Positions 23,983 to 32,096 of a DNA stretch of 64,000 nt are shown here, piece after piece. The stretch lies in the NCBI RefSeq assembly GCF_001282725.1, contig NZ_LN876586.1, positions 33,464 to 97,463 on the forward strand, given 5' to 3'. Source of the DNA: Inediibacterium massiliense (GTDB lineage: Bacteria; Bacillota; Clostridia; Peptostreptococcales; Thermotaleaceae). The notes beneath the pieces are model-generated. The model was given only the letters and a program-made list of their open reading frames with translations, made no database searches and was not told the origin of the DNA. Position 1 is the first letter of the stretch; each line of letters starts with the position of its first letter. Both the position numbers and the translations under genes were made by a program.

Positions 23983-26900
23983 ACGATAAGTTAAAGAAGG
24001 TAATGATTATTGGATCAGGACCTATTGTGATAGGGCAAGCAGCAGAATTTGATTACTCAGGAACTCAAGCTTGTAAAGCTATTAAAGAAGAAGGAATCTA
24101 TACAATTTTAGTAAATAGCAATCCAGCAACCATCATGACAGATACAAATGTAGCAGATCAAGTTTATATAGAGCCTTTAACAATAGAGAGTCTCTCAAAG
24201 ATTATTGAAAAAGAAAGACCAGATGGAATTTTAGCAGGTTTTGGAGGTCAAACTGCATTAAACCTTGCTATGGAACTAGAAAAAACAGGAGTATTAAAAA
24301 AATATGAAGTACAGCTATTGGGAACAGATTCTAAAACAATCAAACAAGCAGAAGATCGAGAAGCTTTTAGAGATTTAATGATACAAATTCATGAACCTAT
24401 TCCTGAAAGTATTATTGCGACAAAATTAAAAGAATGTGAGGATTTTGTAGAGAAAAACGGATATCCTGTCATTATTAGACCTGCATATACTTTAGGAGGA
24501 ACAGGAGGAGGTATTGCAAATAATCATGATCAGCTTATACAAATTTGCCAAAGTGGAATTGAAAATAGCCCTATTGGACAAATTCTTTTAGAGCAAAGTG
24601 TAGCAGGCTGGAAGGAAATTGAATACGAAGTCATTAGAGACAAAAAAGACAATTGTATCATTATTTGTAATATGGAAAATATGGATCCTGTAGGAGTTCA
24701 TACGGGAGATAGTATAGTGGTTGCACCTTCCCAAACATTAAGAGATGAAGAATATCAAATGTTAAGAGCATCATCTATAAAAATTATAAGAAGTTTAAAA
24801 ATAGAAGGAGGATGCAATATACAATTTGCGCTAGATCCTAAAAGCAATAATTATATTGTAATAGAAGTAAATCCTAGAGTAAGTAGATCAAGTGCACTAG
24901 CATCAAAAGCAGCAGGATATCCAATTGCAAAAATTGCATCAAAAATAGCCATAGGATATAGCTTAGATGAACTAAGAAATTATGTAACAACAAATTCAAG
25001 TGCTTGCTTTGAACCTTCATTAGATTATGTAGTAGTAAAATTCCCAAAATGGCCTTTTGATAAATTTCAAAGAGCGAAAAGAACACTAGGAACTCAAATG
25101 AAGGCTACAGGAGAAGTAATGGCTATTAGCAGAGATTTTGAAAGTGCTCTTTTAAAAGCTCTTACCTCACTTGAGGGAAAATTTACAGGACTTAGAATGT
25201 TTTCTATTATGGATATGACAGATGAAGAATTGATCAATAAAATAAAACTTTGTGATGATGAAAGAATATTTGCCCTTTCAGAAGGAGTTAGAAGAGGAAT
25301 AACAGTTTCAAAGCTTCATGAAATGACCAAAATTGATTTATGGTTCTTAAACAAAATAAAAAATATTATAGATATGGAAAAAAGAATCAGTAATGAAAAT
25401 ATAGACGAAAATTTATTATATGAAGCAGAGAAAATGGGATTTACAGATAGGGAAATTAGTGATTTATCAGGAAGAGATCATGAAGAGATACATCTTATGA
25501 GAAAACAACATGAAATCAGACCGGTTTATAAGATGGTAGATACTTGTAGTGGCGAGTTTGAAGCAGAAACTCCTTATTATTACTCCTGCTATGAACAAGA
25601 AGACGAAAATATTATATCAGAGAAGAAAAAAATTATCGTAATAGGTTCAGGACCTATACGAATTGGACAAGGAATAGAATTTGACTACTCTTGTGTTCAC
25701 GGAGTATGGGCCATTAAAAATGCTGGATATGAATCTATTATGATTAACAACAATCCAGAAACTGTAAGTACAGATTTTGATACGGCAGATAAACTGTATT
25801 TTGAATCCTTGTATATCGATCATGTAATGGACATTATTGAAAAAGAAAAACCAGAGGGAGTTATTCTCCAACTAGGAGGACAAACTTCTGTAAACTTAGC
25901 AGAAAAACTATATAAAAGAGGAGTCAATATATTAGGAACATCTTACAACTCTATGGATCTAGCAGAAGATCGAGATAAATTTAGAGACTTTTTAGAAGAA
26001 ATCCATATTCCATCTCCTACAGGTATGGCTATTACAAGTATGGAAGAAGCATTAAAAGGGGTAGACAAAATAGGGTATCCAGTAGTGGTAAGACCATCTT
26101 ATGTAATAGGTGGAAGAGCTATGCAGGTTGTACATGATGAAGTAGGACTGAGAAGATATATAGAAGAAGCTGTAACTCTTTCTAAAAAATATCCTGTTTT
26201 GATGGATAGATATGTAAAGGGAACTGAAATAGAAGTAGATGCTGTAGGAGATGGGGAAGATGTACTGATCCCTGGAATTATGGAACATATTGAAAGGACA
26301 GGAGTCCACTCAGGGGATAGCATTAGTGTGTATCCATATTTAAACCTAAGTGAAGAAACAGTTCAAAAATTAGTAGACTATACAAAACGAATTGTAAAAG
26401 GATTAAAAATTGTAGGACTTGTGAATATTCAATATGTATTTGATGGAAAAGACATATATGTCATAGAAGTAAATCCAAGGGCATCAAGAACCGTTCCAAT
26501 CCTTAGTAAAGTAACAGATACACCAATGGTGAAGATTGCAGTAGAAACTATGTTAGGTAAAAAATTAAAGGATACTTCTTATGGAACAGGACTTATGAAA
26601 AATAAAGAGCTATATGCAGTTAAAGTACCAGTATTTTCAGGGGAGAAGCTTACAGACGTGGATATGTATCTAGGGCCTGAGATGAAATCTACAGGGGAGG
26701 TCCTAGGAATAGATAAAGATCTAAGGAAAGCTCTTTACAAAGGATTTAAAGGGGCAGGATACAAAATTCCAACCCAAGGAGGTATTTATGTATCTTTAAG
26801 AGATGTAGACAAAAAAGAAGGCATAGAGATTATAAAGGATTATGAATCTATGGGATTTATGATTTATGCATCAGAAGGTACAAGTGAATTTTTAAATGAA

Positions 26901-27161
26901 AATAAGGTTTCTTGTGAAACAATTCCTCTAGATGAGATTTCAAAGTATATTGTAGAAGGAAAAATTTCTATGATGATTAATACTCCTACAAGAGGAAATA
27001 ACGAAAAGAGCCTTGGATTCAAAGTTAGAAGAAAAATGAGTGAATATAGGCTTCCTATATTTACTTGCATCGATACAGCTAAAATATTTAAAACAGCTAT
27101 TCGTATGAAGAAAAATAATGAACACATTGAGTATAAGCCTCTAAGTGAATATCTGAAGTAA
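23973..27161 (+). CDS. carB: carbamoyl-phosphate synthase large subunit
   Basis: 1062 residues, full length. Two homologous ATP-grasp halves: the first begins MIIGSGPIVIGQAAEFDYSG, the second around residue 550 with VIGSGPIRIGQGIEFDYS. Metal/ATP-binding EVNPRVSRSSALASKA and EVNPRASRTVPILSKV are both intact. A C-terminal MGS-like allosteric domain is present (about 930-1062). It makes carbamoyl phosphate from bicarbonate, ammonia and two ATP. AAGGGGGAG precedes ATG inside the end of carA. Nothing is truncated. Confidence 0.97.
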   Translation: MPVNDKLKKVMIIGSGPIVIGQAAEFDYSGTQACKAIKEEGIYTILVNSNPATIMTDTNVADQVYIEPLTIESLSKIIEKERPDGILAGFGGQTALNLAMELEKTGVLKKYEVQLLGTDSKTIKQAEDREAFRDLMIQIHEPIPESIIATKLKECEDFVEKNGYPVIIRPAYTLGGTGGGIANNHDQLIQICQSGIENSPIGQILLEQSVAGWKEIEYEVIRDKKDNCIIICNMENMDPVGVHTGDSIVVAPSQTLRDEEYQMLRASSIKIIRSLKIEGGCNIQFALDPKSNNYIVIEVNPRVSRSSALASKAAGYPIAKIASKIAIGYSLDELRNYVTTNSSACFEPSLDYVVVKFPKWPFDKFQRAKRTLGTQMKATGEVMAISRDFESALLKALTSLEGKFTGLRMFSIMDMTDEELINKIKLCDDERIFALSEGVRRGITVSKLHEMTKIDLWFLNKIKNIIDMEKRISNENIDENLLYEAEKMGFTDREISDLSGRDHEEIHLMRKQHEIRPVYKMVDTCSGEFEAETPYYYSCYEQEDENIISEKKKIIVIGSGPIRIGQGIEFDYSCVHGVWAIKNAGYESIMINNNPETVSTDFDTADKLYFESLYIDHVMDIIEKEKPEGVILQLGGQTSVNLAEKLYKRGVNILGTSYNSMDLAEDRDKFRDFLEEIHIPSPTGMAITSMEEALKGVDKIGYPVVVRPSYVIGGRAMQVVHDEVGLRRYIEEAVTLSKKYPVLMDRYVKGTEIEVDAVGDGEDVLIPGIMEHIERTGVHSGDSISVYPYLNLSEETVQKLVDYTKRIVKGLKIVGLVNIQYVFDGKDIYVIEVNPRASRTVPILSKVTDTPMVKIAVETMLGKKLKDTSYGTGLMKNKELYAVKVPVFSGEKLTDVDMYLGPEMKSTGEVLGIDKDLRKALYKGFKGAGYKIPTQGGIYVSLRDVDKKEGIEIIKDYESMGFMIYASEGTSEFLNENKVSCETIPLDEISKYIVEGKISMMINTPTRGNNEKSLGFKVRRKMSEYRLPIFTCIDTAKIFKTAIRMKKNNEHIEYKPLSEYLK

Positions 27162-27167
27162 GAATGA

Positions 27168-27200
27168 TGCTCATAGAAATTGAAAATTTCTATGGGCATT
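27168..27200 (+). terminator. probable carB terminator
   Basis: TGCTCATAGAAATT / ATTTCTATGGGCA hairpin with a GAAA loop. The following T-run is poor (TTTATATGTTTA). Confidence 0.55.
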
Positions 27201-27339
27201 TATATGTTTATATATAATATATGAGTACATATATCATAGTATTGATAAAAATAGAGCCTATTATTTACCAATTATTTATTTCTATTATTCGTCTGTCCGT
27301 ATATAATATGGATATGTAGAATAAAAGGACGGTTATCAT

Positions 27340-27525
27340 ATGGAATATATGTCTGCCCCAGAAGCCGCTAAAAAATGGGGTATGTAAGAATGGTAGGTGC
27401 AAAAACTTTGTGAGTAAAACCTCATACTGAGTGTTGAGAAATTTAGCCCTATTTAGCTGATAACGAAAAATGTATAGAAGCCTATTGACGGGCGAAGAAA
27501 GTTACATCTAAAAGTTGATAAATAG
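27340..27525 (+). pseudogene. decayed small helix-turn-helix protein gene
   Basis: A single 62-codon frame starts MEYMSAPEAAKKWG, the start of a widespread clostridial excisionase-like HTH protein, and continues in the same frame with VQKLCE, VEKFS and KPIDGRRK, matching the rest of that family (typical form KWGIS.RRVQKLCEE.RIPGV.KF...WLIPK.A.KP.DGRRK). Five in-frame stops interrupt it at codons 16 (TAA), 19 (TAG), 26 (TAA), 39 (TAG) and 46 (TAG), with no indel. It lies just upstream of the acquired two-component/ABC module and has similarly higher G+C. Confidence 0.8.
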
Positions 27526-27569
27526 TTGGATATTATTAGCTATATTAGTTATTTAGGGAGGTGTGCAAA

Positions 27570-28244
27570 TTGCGCAATAAAATTTTGATAGCTGACGATG
27601 AAGCAGATATTGTTTTAATGCTCACCTATTTTTTTGAAAGCAAGGGATATGATGTACTGACAGCTTCAAACGGAGTTGAAACCTTAAAGCAAGTTGAGCA
27701 TAGTCCAGATATTATTTTACTCGATATCAATATGCCTGGATTGGATGGCTTGGAGGTTTGCGAACGTATCCGAGATCATGTATCTTGTCCCATTCTTTTT
27801 CTGACTGCACGAATTGAGGATACTGATAAAGTAAAAGGATTTTCCGTTGGTGGTGATGATTATATCGTTAAGCCCTTTTCACTTGTAGAATTAGACGCAA
27901 GAATACGCGCTCATCTGCGCAGGGAAGCACGCCATAATTTTGAAGCACAGATCAAGTTTGCAGGTGACCTTACAATAGATTTTTCGGAACGCTGCTTATT
28001 CTATAAAGGTGTAAAAATTACTCTTGCAAAAAAGGAATTTGATATTGTTGAACTTCTCTCTCAAAATTCAGGGCAAGTTTTTGACAAGGAACGGATTTAT
28101 GAAAGAGTATGGGGATATGACAGCGAGGGAGACAGCAGCGTAGTGGCAGAACATATTCGCAGGGTACGGACAAAAATCGCTCCATTTACCGATAGAAACT
28201 ATATTGAAACAGTTTGGGGGTGCGGTTACAAATGGACAAAGTAA
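27570..28244 (+). CDS. OmpR-family response regulator
   Basis: 224 residues from TTG 27570 (AGGGAGG eight bases upstream). Receiver domain with ADDEAD acidic pocket, phospho-acceptor in ILLDINMPG, and lysine in VKPFS; then a winged-helix effector (about 125-222) ending YIETVWGCGYKW. It overlaps the kinase gene start. Together with the kinase and ABC genes it resembles a peptide-antibiotic sensing and resistance unit. Codons such as CGC, GCG and CTG are commoner here than in neighbouring genes, which suggests transfer. Confidence 0.9.
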   Translation: MRNKILIADDEADIVLMLTYFFESKGYDVLTASNGVETLKQVEHSPDIILLDINMPGLDGLEVCERIRDHVSCPILFLTARIEDTDKVKGFSVGGDDYIVKPFSLVELDARIRAHLRREARHNFEAQIKFAGDLTIDFSERCLFYKGVKITLAKKEFDIVELLSQNSGQVFDKERIYERVWGYDSEGDSSVVAEHIRRVRTKIAPFTDRNYIETVWGCGYKWTK

Positions 28245-29410
28245 AGCGACTTTGGGGGGATTTATCTTTGAGAAAAAGCATTGTGCTCTATGTGGTGGTA
28301 TTCGTGATAGTTGCTCTTGCTTTGAGCGTGATAACCGCCTCTGTTTGTAATAGTATTGTTGAGAATATTCAAGACAAATATCCACCAACAGGTGAAAAAT
28401 ACTATCTGACAAATGAAATGGGAGAACAATTAGGAGAGGGGACTTATATAGGAACTGTACCTACTCCGTTATGTGAACAAGATCAACGCTTGGTGTTTAT
28501 TTTGGAAATTCTTCCGATTGTAGCAGCTCCAATTTATTCTGCATTATGTATTATAGCTGCAGCATTGCTTTTTTACAGAAACAAATTGAAAAAGCCACTT
28601 GCAGAGCTAAAAGCTGCTTCAGAAAAGATTTCAAATAATAACTTGGATTTTTCTATTACATACAGAAGTAAAGATGAATTAGGACAGTTATGCGCTTCTT
28701 TTGAATTGATGCGCTCCACCCTTGTAAATAACTTTTCTGAAATGTGGCGGCAAATCGAGGAACGAAAGCAACTCAATGCTGTGTTTGCCCACGATTTGCG
28801 TACCCCGCTTACGGTACTCAAGGGGTATGATGAAATGCTACAAGCAAGTAATGACACACAAACAAGAGATACCGCCGCCACGATGGGAAAACATATAGGG
28901 CGGTTAGAGTATTATATTGATAGCATGAGCAGTTTGAGGCGGTTGGAAGATACGCAGCCGGAATACAAAGACATTTCTCTACAAGAATTTCTATCCTCTT
29001 TGTCCGAAAGTGCTTATGTTTTATGTGGGCGAAACAGGAAAAAATTGTGTCTGAAAAATAGGACAACAGCAGAGCGGCTGTCTGTCGATACAGATTTTAT
29101 TTCGCAAGTATGTAATAATTTGTTCTCAAATGCTATTCGCTATGCCGCATCTACTGTTACAATTACCTTTGAAGAAACAAATAATGGATTGCTACTGTCT
29201 GTATCTGACGATGGCAAAGGATTTTCCAAAAACAGTTTATACAACGCAACAAGTCCCTACTTTACAGAAGAAAAAAACCATTCTGAACATTTTGGACTAG
29301 GACTATATATTTGCAAGGTACTTTGTGAACATCACGGTGGATACGTGAAAATCGAAAATCGTACTGCTGGGGCAACTGTGCTTGCTTTCTTCAAATCCTT
29401 TGTTTTGTAG
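28232..29410 (+). CDS. sensor histidine kinase
   Basis: 392 residues from ATG 28232. Two transmembrane helices (about 16-38 and 95-120) flank a ~55-residue extracellular loop; HAMP (LKKPLAELKAASEKIS); H-box AHDLRTPLTVLKGYDEML; N-box NNLFSNAIRYA; G-boxes SDDGKGFS and FGLGLYICKVL. It phosphorylates the regulator encoded just upstream, whose gene overlaps its start. Stimulus unknown; the ABC genes downstream suggest an antimicrobial peptide or similar. Base composition matches its partner genes. Confidence 0.9.
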   Translation: MDKVKRLWGDLSLRKSIVLYVVVFVIVALALSVITASVCNSIVENIQDKYPPTGEKYYLTNEMGEQLGEGTYIGTVPTPLCEQDQRLVFILEILPIVAAPIYSALCIIAAALLFYRNKLKKPLAELKAASEKISNNNLDFSITYRSKDELGQLCASFELMRSTLVNNFSEMWRQIEERKQLNAVFAHDLRTPLTVLKGYDEMLQASNDTQTRDTAATMGKHIGRLEYYIDSMSSLRRLEDTQPEYKDISLQEFLSSLSESAYVLCGRNRKKLCLKNRTTAERLSVDTDFISQVCNNLFSNAIRYAASTVTITFEETNNGLLLSVSDDGKGFSKNSLYNATSPYFTEEKNHSEHFGLGLYICKVLCEHHGGYVKIENRTAGATVLAFFKSFVL

Positions 29411-29434
29411 ATAAAAAGTAGAATATTATACGCT

Positions 29435-29469
29435 ATACTCTCCATGTAAATACATGGAGAGTATTTTTT
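29435..29469 (+). terminator. intrinsic terminator between kinase and ABC genes
   Basis: ATACTCTCCATGTA / TACATGGAGAGTAT with a two-base loop, then TTTTTTG. It separates the regulatory pair from the transporter genes, which may have their own promoter or read-through. Confidence 0.9.
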
Positions 29470-29496
29470 GTTCCCTATAACGAAAGGAGTTTTTAT

Positions 29497-30369
29497 ATGG
29501 AATTGGCAACGAATAATCTGACAAAGTGTTATGGAAACAAAACAGCCGTAAACCACTTAAACATTATTTTGTCAAATGGAGTTTATGGCTTGCTCGGCGC
29601 AAATGGCGCAGGGAAAACAACACTCATGCGCCTTTTATGTGCTATTCAAACGCCCACCTCTGGAAAAATTACTTTAGATGGCAAAAACATTATGCATATG
29701 GGAGAAAGATACCGAAAACATTTAGGGTATTTCCCGCAACAATTTGGGTATTATCCCGATTTTACAGCACGCGACTTTTTGCTTTATATTGCTGCCTTAA
29801 AGGGATTGAGTGGCACGGATGCAAAACAAAAGTCAAAAGAGTTACTTGAAGCTGTTGGTCTAATTGAGGAGAGTAACCATAAAATCAAAACCTTTTCAGG
29901 TGGTATGAAACAACGATTAGGAATTGCACAAGCTATGTTGAATGACCCGCATATTCTCATATTAGATGAACCAACGGCTGGACTTGACCCGAAAGAGCGT
30001 GTACGTTTTCGCAATTTGATCAGTGCATTTTCTAAAGACAGGATTGTTGTTTTATCTACGCATATTGTTTCTGACATTGAGTTTATTGCTGGAGAAATTA
30101 TAATGATGAAATCTGGGCAAGTGCTTCACTTTGGAAAGCCAAATGAAATCACTTCTGAAATAAATGGAAAAGTATGGGAATGTGTTGTTTCAACTGATCG
30201 AGTGGAACAGTGTAGCTTAACTCTCAATATCAGCAATTTGCGGAATATGGAGAATAACCAAACTGTACTACGGATTATGGATGAACACAAGCCTATGACA
30301 AATGCTGTGGAGGTACAGCCAAATTTAGAGGATTTGTATCTTTTCTATTTCAAAGGAGGGAATAATTAA
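29497..30369 (+). CDS. ABC transporter ATP-binding protein (ABC-2 exporter type)
   Basis: 290 residues. Walker A GANGAGKTT at 34-42, Q-loop in GYFPQQFGYYPDFTA, signature FSGGMKQRLGIAQAML, Walker B ILILDEPTAGLDP, H-loop STHI. The C-terminal ~70 residues form the extension seen in drug or lantibiotic export ATPases. AACGAAAGGAG precedes ATG. It overlaps the permease gene by one base. Role: powers export or self-protection by the following permease; part of the acquired module. Confidence 0.9.
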   Translation: MELATNNLTKCYGNKTAVNHLNIILSNGVYGLLGANGAGKTTLMRLLCAIQTPTSGKITLDGKNIMHMGERYRKHLGYFPQQFGYYPDFTARDFLLYIAALKGLSGTDAKQKSKELLEAVGLIEESNHKIKTFSGGMKQRLGIAQAMLNDPHILILDEPTAGLDPKERVRFRNLISAFSKDRIVVLSTHIVSDIEFIAGEIIMMKSGQVLHFGKPNEITSEINGKVWECVVSTDRVEQCSLTLNISNLRNMENNQTVLRIMDEHKPMTNAVEVQPNLEDLYLFYFKGGNN

Positions 30370-31445
30370 TGACAACGTTGGTTCTATTTGAACTTCGGAA
30401 AATACTAACAAAGCGGATTACGCTTATTGGTATTGTTGCTGTTTTGATATTAAATTTTCTGTTGGTGTTTTCTACTTTGCAATCAATGTATTCCTTTGAT
30501 GGCAGGAACAGGGAGGGAACGGGTATAACTGCTGTAAATATTGACAAAGAAATTGCCCAGAAATATCAAGGAACTTTAACAGATGAAAAAGTACAGAAGA
30601 TGTTGAATGACTTCAAGCCTACAACAGATTTCCATGGATTGAATGTAGCTTATTTATACACAAACGCCACGCAGTCTTCTGTTCACGCTCGATTTTCTGA
30701 CCAAAATGGAGATTGGAATGGGATAACTGTTGCAGACGTTTTTAGCCACGAGAAAATCACAATTGGTTATGTCAATGGTTGGCTTCATGTTAGTCAATAC
30801 ATGACGCGAGTTTTTATCGTTCTTTCTCTGCTGATTGTACTAATGATTGCACCTGTATTTTCTGGTGAATACGGTGGAGTTGATAGTTTAATTCTAACGA
30901 CAAAGTATGGAAAAACAAGGTGCGGAACAGCAAAAAATATAGGGGCTCTGTTAGCGGCGCTTCTTGTAACTGCATTTTTTGTTGTTCTTAACATCGTAGC
31001 TGCACTTGTAATATACGGACATGAGGGGCTTGATTGCAGCATTCTTTTTGCACCGCAAGGATTTATTGAAGCCTATATCCCATTTAATATTACTTGTGCA
31101 ACATTGATTAAATATCAAATGCTTTTGACATTTACTTGCATGATGAGTGTTGTAGGTATCACCATACTTTTATCATCAATTTGCAAAAATCAAATAGTAG
31201 CGCTTGTGACTTCTGCTTCAATTTTTATGCTACCACTTTTATTGCCTGTAGCAGAAACAAATTTGCTTTATAAGTTAGTAGTCCTTATGCCTGTCTATCA
31301 AGCACAATTCATTTCAATTATGTCGGTTGAGCAAATGAGTAATGGACTCTTGTACGCAATATGGGCTATCCCGATGGCAGTGATTTTGATAATGATTGGC
31401 TATATTATTTCACGCAGAGCTTTTGCTAAACATCAAGTTTCATAA
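30369..31445 (+). CDS. ABC transporter permease (ABC-2 type)
   Basis: 358 residues. One N-terminal membrane helix (about 16-38), a ~100-residue extracellular domain, then five further helices from residue ~140, a common ABC-2 exporter layout. AAAGGAGGG lies upstream of the ATG that overlaps the ATPase stop. Substrate unknown. The block LVALMIAPVFSGEYGGVDSL-like region (about 155-175) matches permeases that carry an E(Y/K)xxG motif. It ends the G+C-richer module. Confidence 0.85.
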   Translation: MTTLVLFELRKILTKRITLIGIVAVLILNFLLVFSTLQSMYSFDGRNREGTGITAVNIDKEIAQKYQGTLTDEKVQKMLNDFKPTTDFHGLNVAYLYTNATQSSVHARFSDQNGDWNGITVADVFSHEKITIGYVNGWLHVSQYMTRVFIVLSLLIVLMIAPVFSGEYGGVDSLILTTKYGKTRCGTAKNIGALLAALLVTAFFVVLNIVAALVIYGHEGLDCSILFAPQGFIEAYIPFNITCATLIKYQMLLTFTCMMSVVGITILLSSICKNQIVALVTSASIFMLPLLLPVAETNLLYKLVVLMPVYQAQFISIMSVEQMSNGLLYAIWAIPMAVILIMIGYIISRRAFAKHQVS

Positions 31446-31678
31446 ATACCAATTTTTACAAAGTCGCACTTTTTCAAGAATAAGGCAGTATTTAAGGATA
31501 TATCCCTGGGTATAGGGTTGCTTTCCAATACTCCTATGAGTTTTATCAATAAAAAAAGCTTATATCTCCCAACGGGATATTTTAGTTATCAAGATGAATA
31601 CACTTCAAAAAAGATATATAGGTATGGAAATAATAGGAAAAATCAAAATGATTTTTATATATTTTTAAAAAATATATA
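31446..31678. other. post-module region with an unexplained open frame
   Basis: A frame stays open for 78 codons from right after the permease stop to TGA at 31681-31683, reading SLGIGLLSNTPMSF, KKSLYLPTGYFSYQDEY and IYRYGNN. It has no ribosome-binding site and no credible start, so it may be the tail of a gene whose front was replaced when the module arrived. No family recognised. Confidence 0.35.
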
Positions 31679-31707
31679 TTGACTTAATTGATTTTAGATA
31701 ATATAAT
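31679..31707 (+). promoter_or_regulatory. sigma-A promoter of serA
   Basis: TTGACT, 17-bp spacer, perfect TATAAT. Confidence 0.8.
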
Positions 31708-31739
31708 AGCAATAATTATAAAATTGAAGATCACTTTTT

Positions 31740-31964
31740 AAAAGGCTATGAACGGTAGTAGTAAATAATCCTTTGTTTGTAGAGAGTCGATGTGTGGTGA
31801 AAATCGATAGCAAAGCTTATTGAATCCGACCGGAAGCTGCATAGGGGTCATAACCTGTGCCGGGGCTCCCGTTATGAGTAAGAGGCTGTAATCAGCAAAA
31901 AAAGGTGGTACCACGTGGATATTATCCCCGTCCTTGTATATACAAGGACGGGTTTTTTATTTTT
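31740..31964 (+). ncRNA. T-box riboswitch (serine) upstream of serA
   Basis: AGAGAGTCGATG stem I entry, specifier region GAA-TCC-GAC (TCC = Ser), T-box AAAGGTGGTACCACGTG (31901-31917), and a terminator CCCGTCCTTGTA / TACAAGGACGGG with TTTTTTA (31926-31964). It uses the same serine codon as the serS leader, so both respond to uncharged tRNA-Ser(GGA). Confidence 0.92.
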
Positions 31965-31965
31965 A

Positions 31966-32045
31966 AGCAACGGAAATTCCTAAAGAAATGAAGGAATTTT
32001 GTTGGCGCCATGAAGCGGTTTCCGTAAGGAATTGCGAAATTTCTA
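31966..32045. repeat. palindromic intergenic element before serA
   Basis: ACGGAAATTCCT...AGGAATTTTG and CGGTTTCCGT...ACGGAAA arms form overlapping hairpins around GGCGCC. It is not part of the T-box and not coding. It has the look of a dispersed palindromic repeat, but only one copy is in the window. Confidence 0.4.
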
Positions 32046-32096
32046 CATGTAGAAGCTCCCATTTTAATAAAAAATACAATTTTGGAGGAGATTCGA

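Noticed and set aside
25647..26323. Antisense frames within carB
   Set aside because: Low-complexity shadows of a strongly conserved gene, with no initiation signals.
27388..27525. Group II intron 5' end interrupting the HTH gene
   Set aside because: The sequence after codon 15 first looked like an insertion, but it aligns in frame with the rest of the HTH family, so point-mutation decay explains it.
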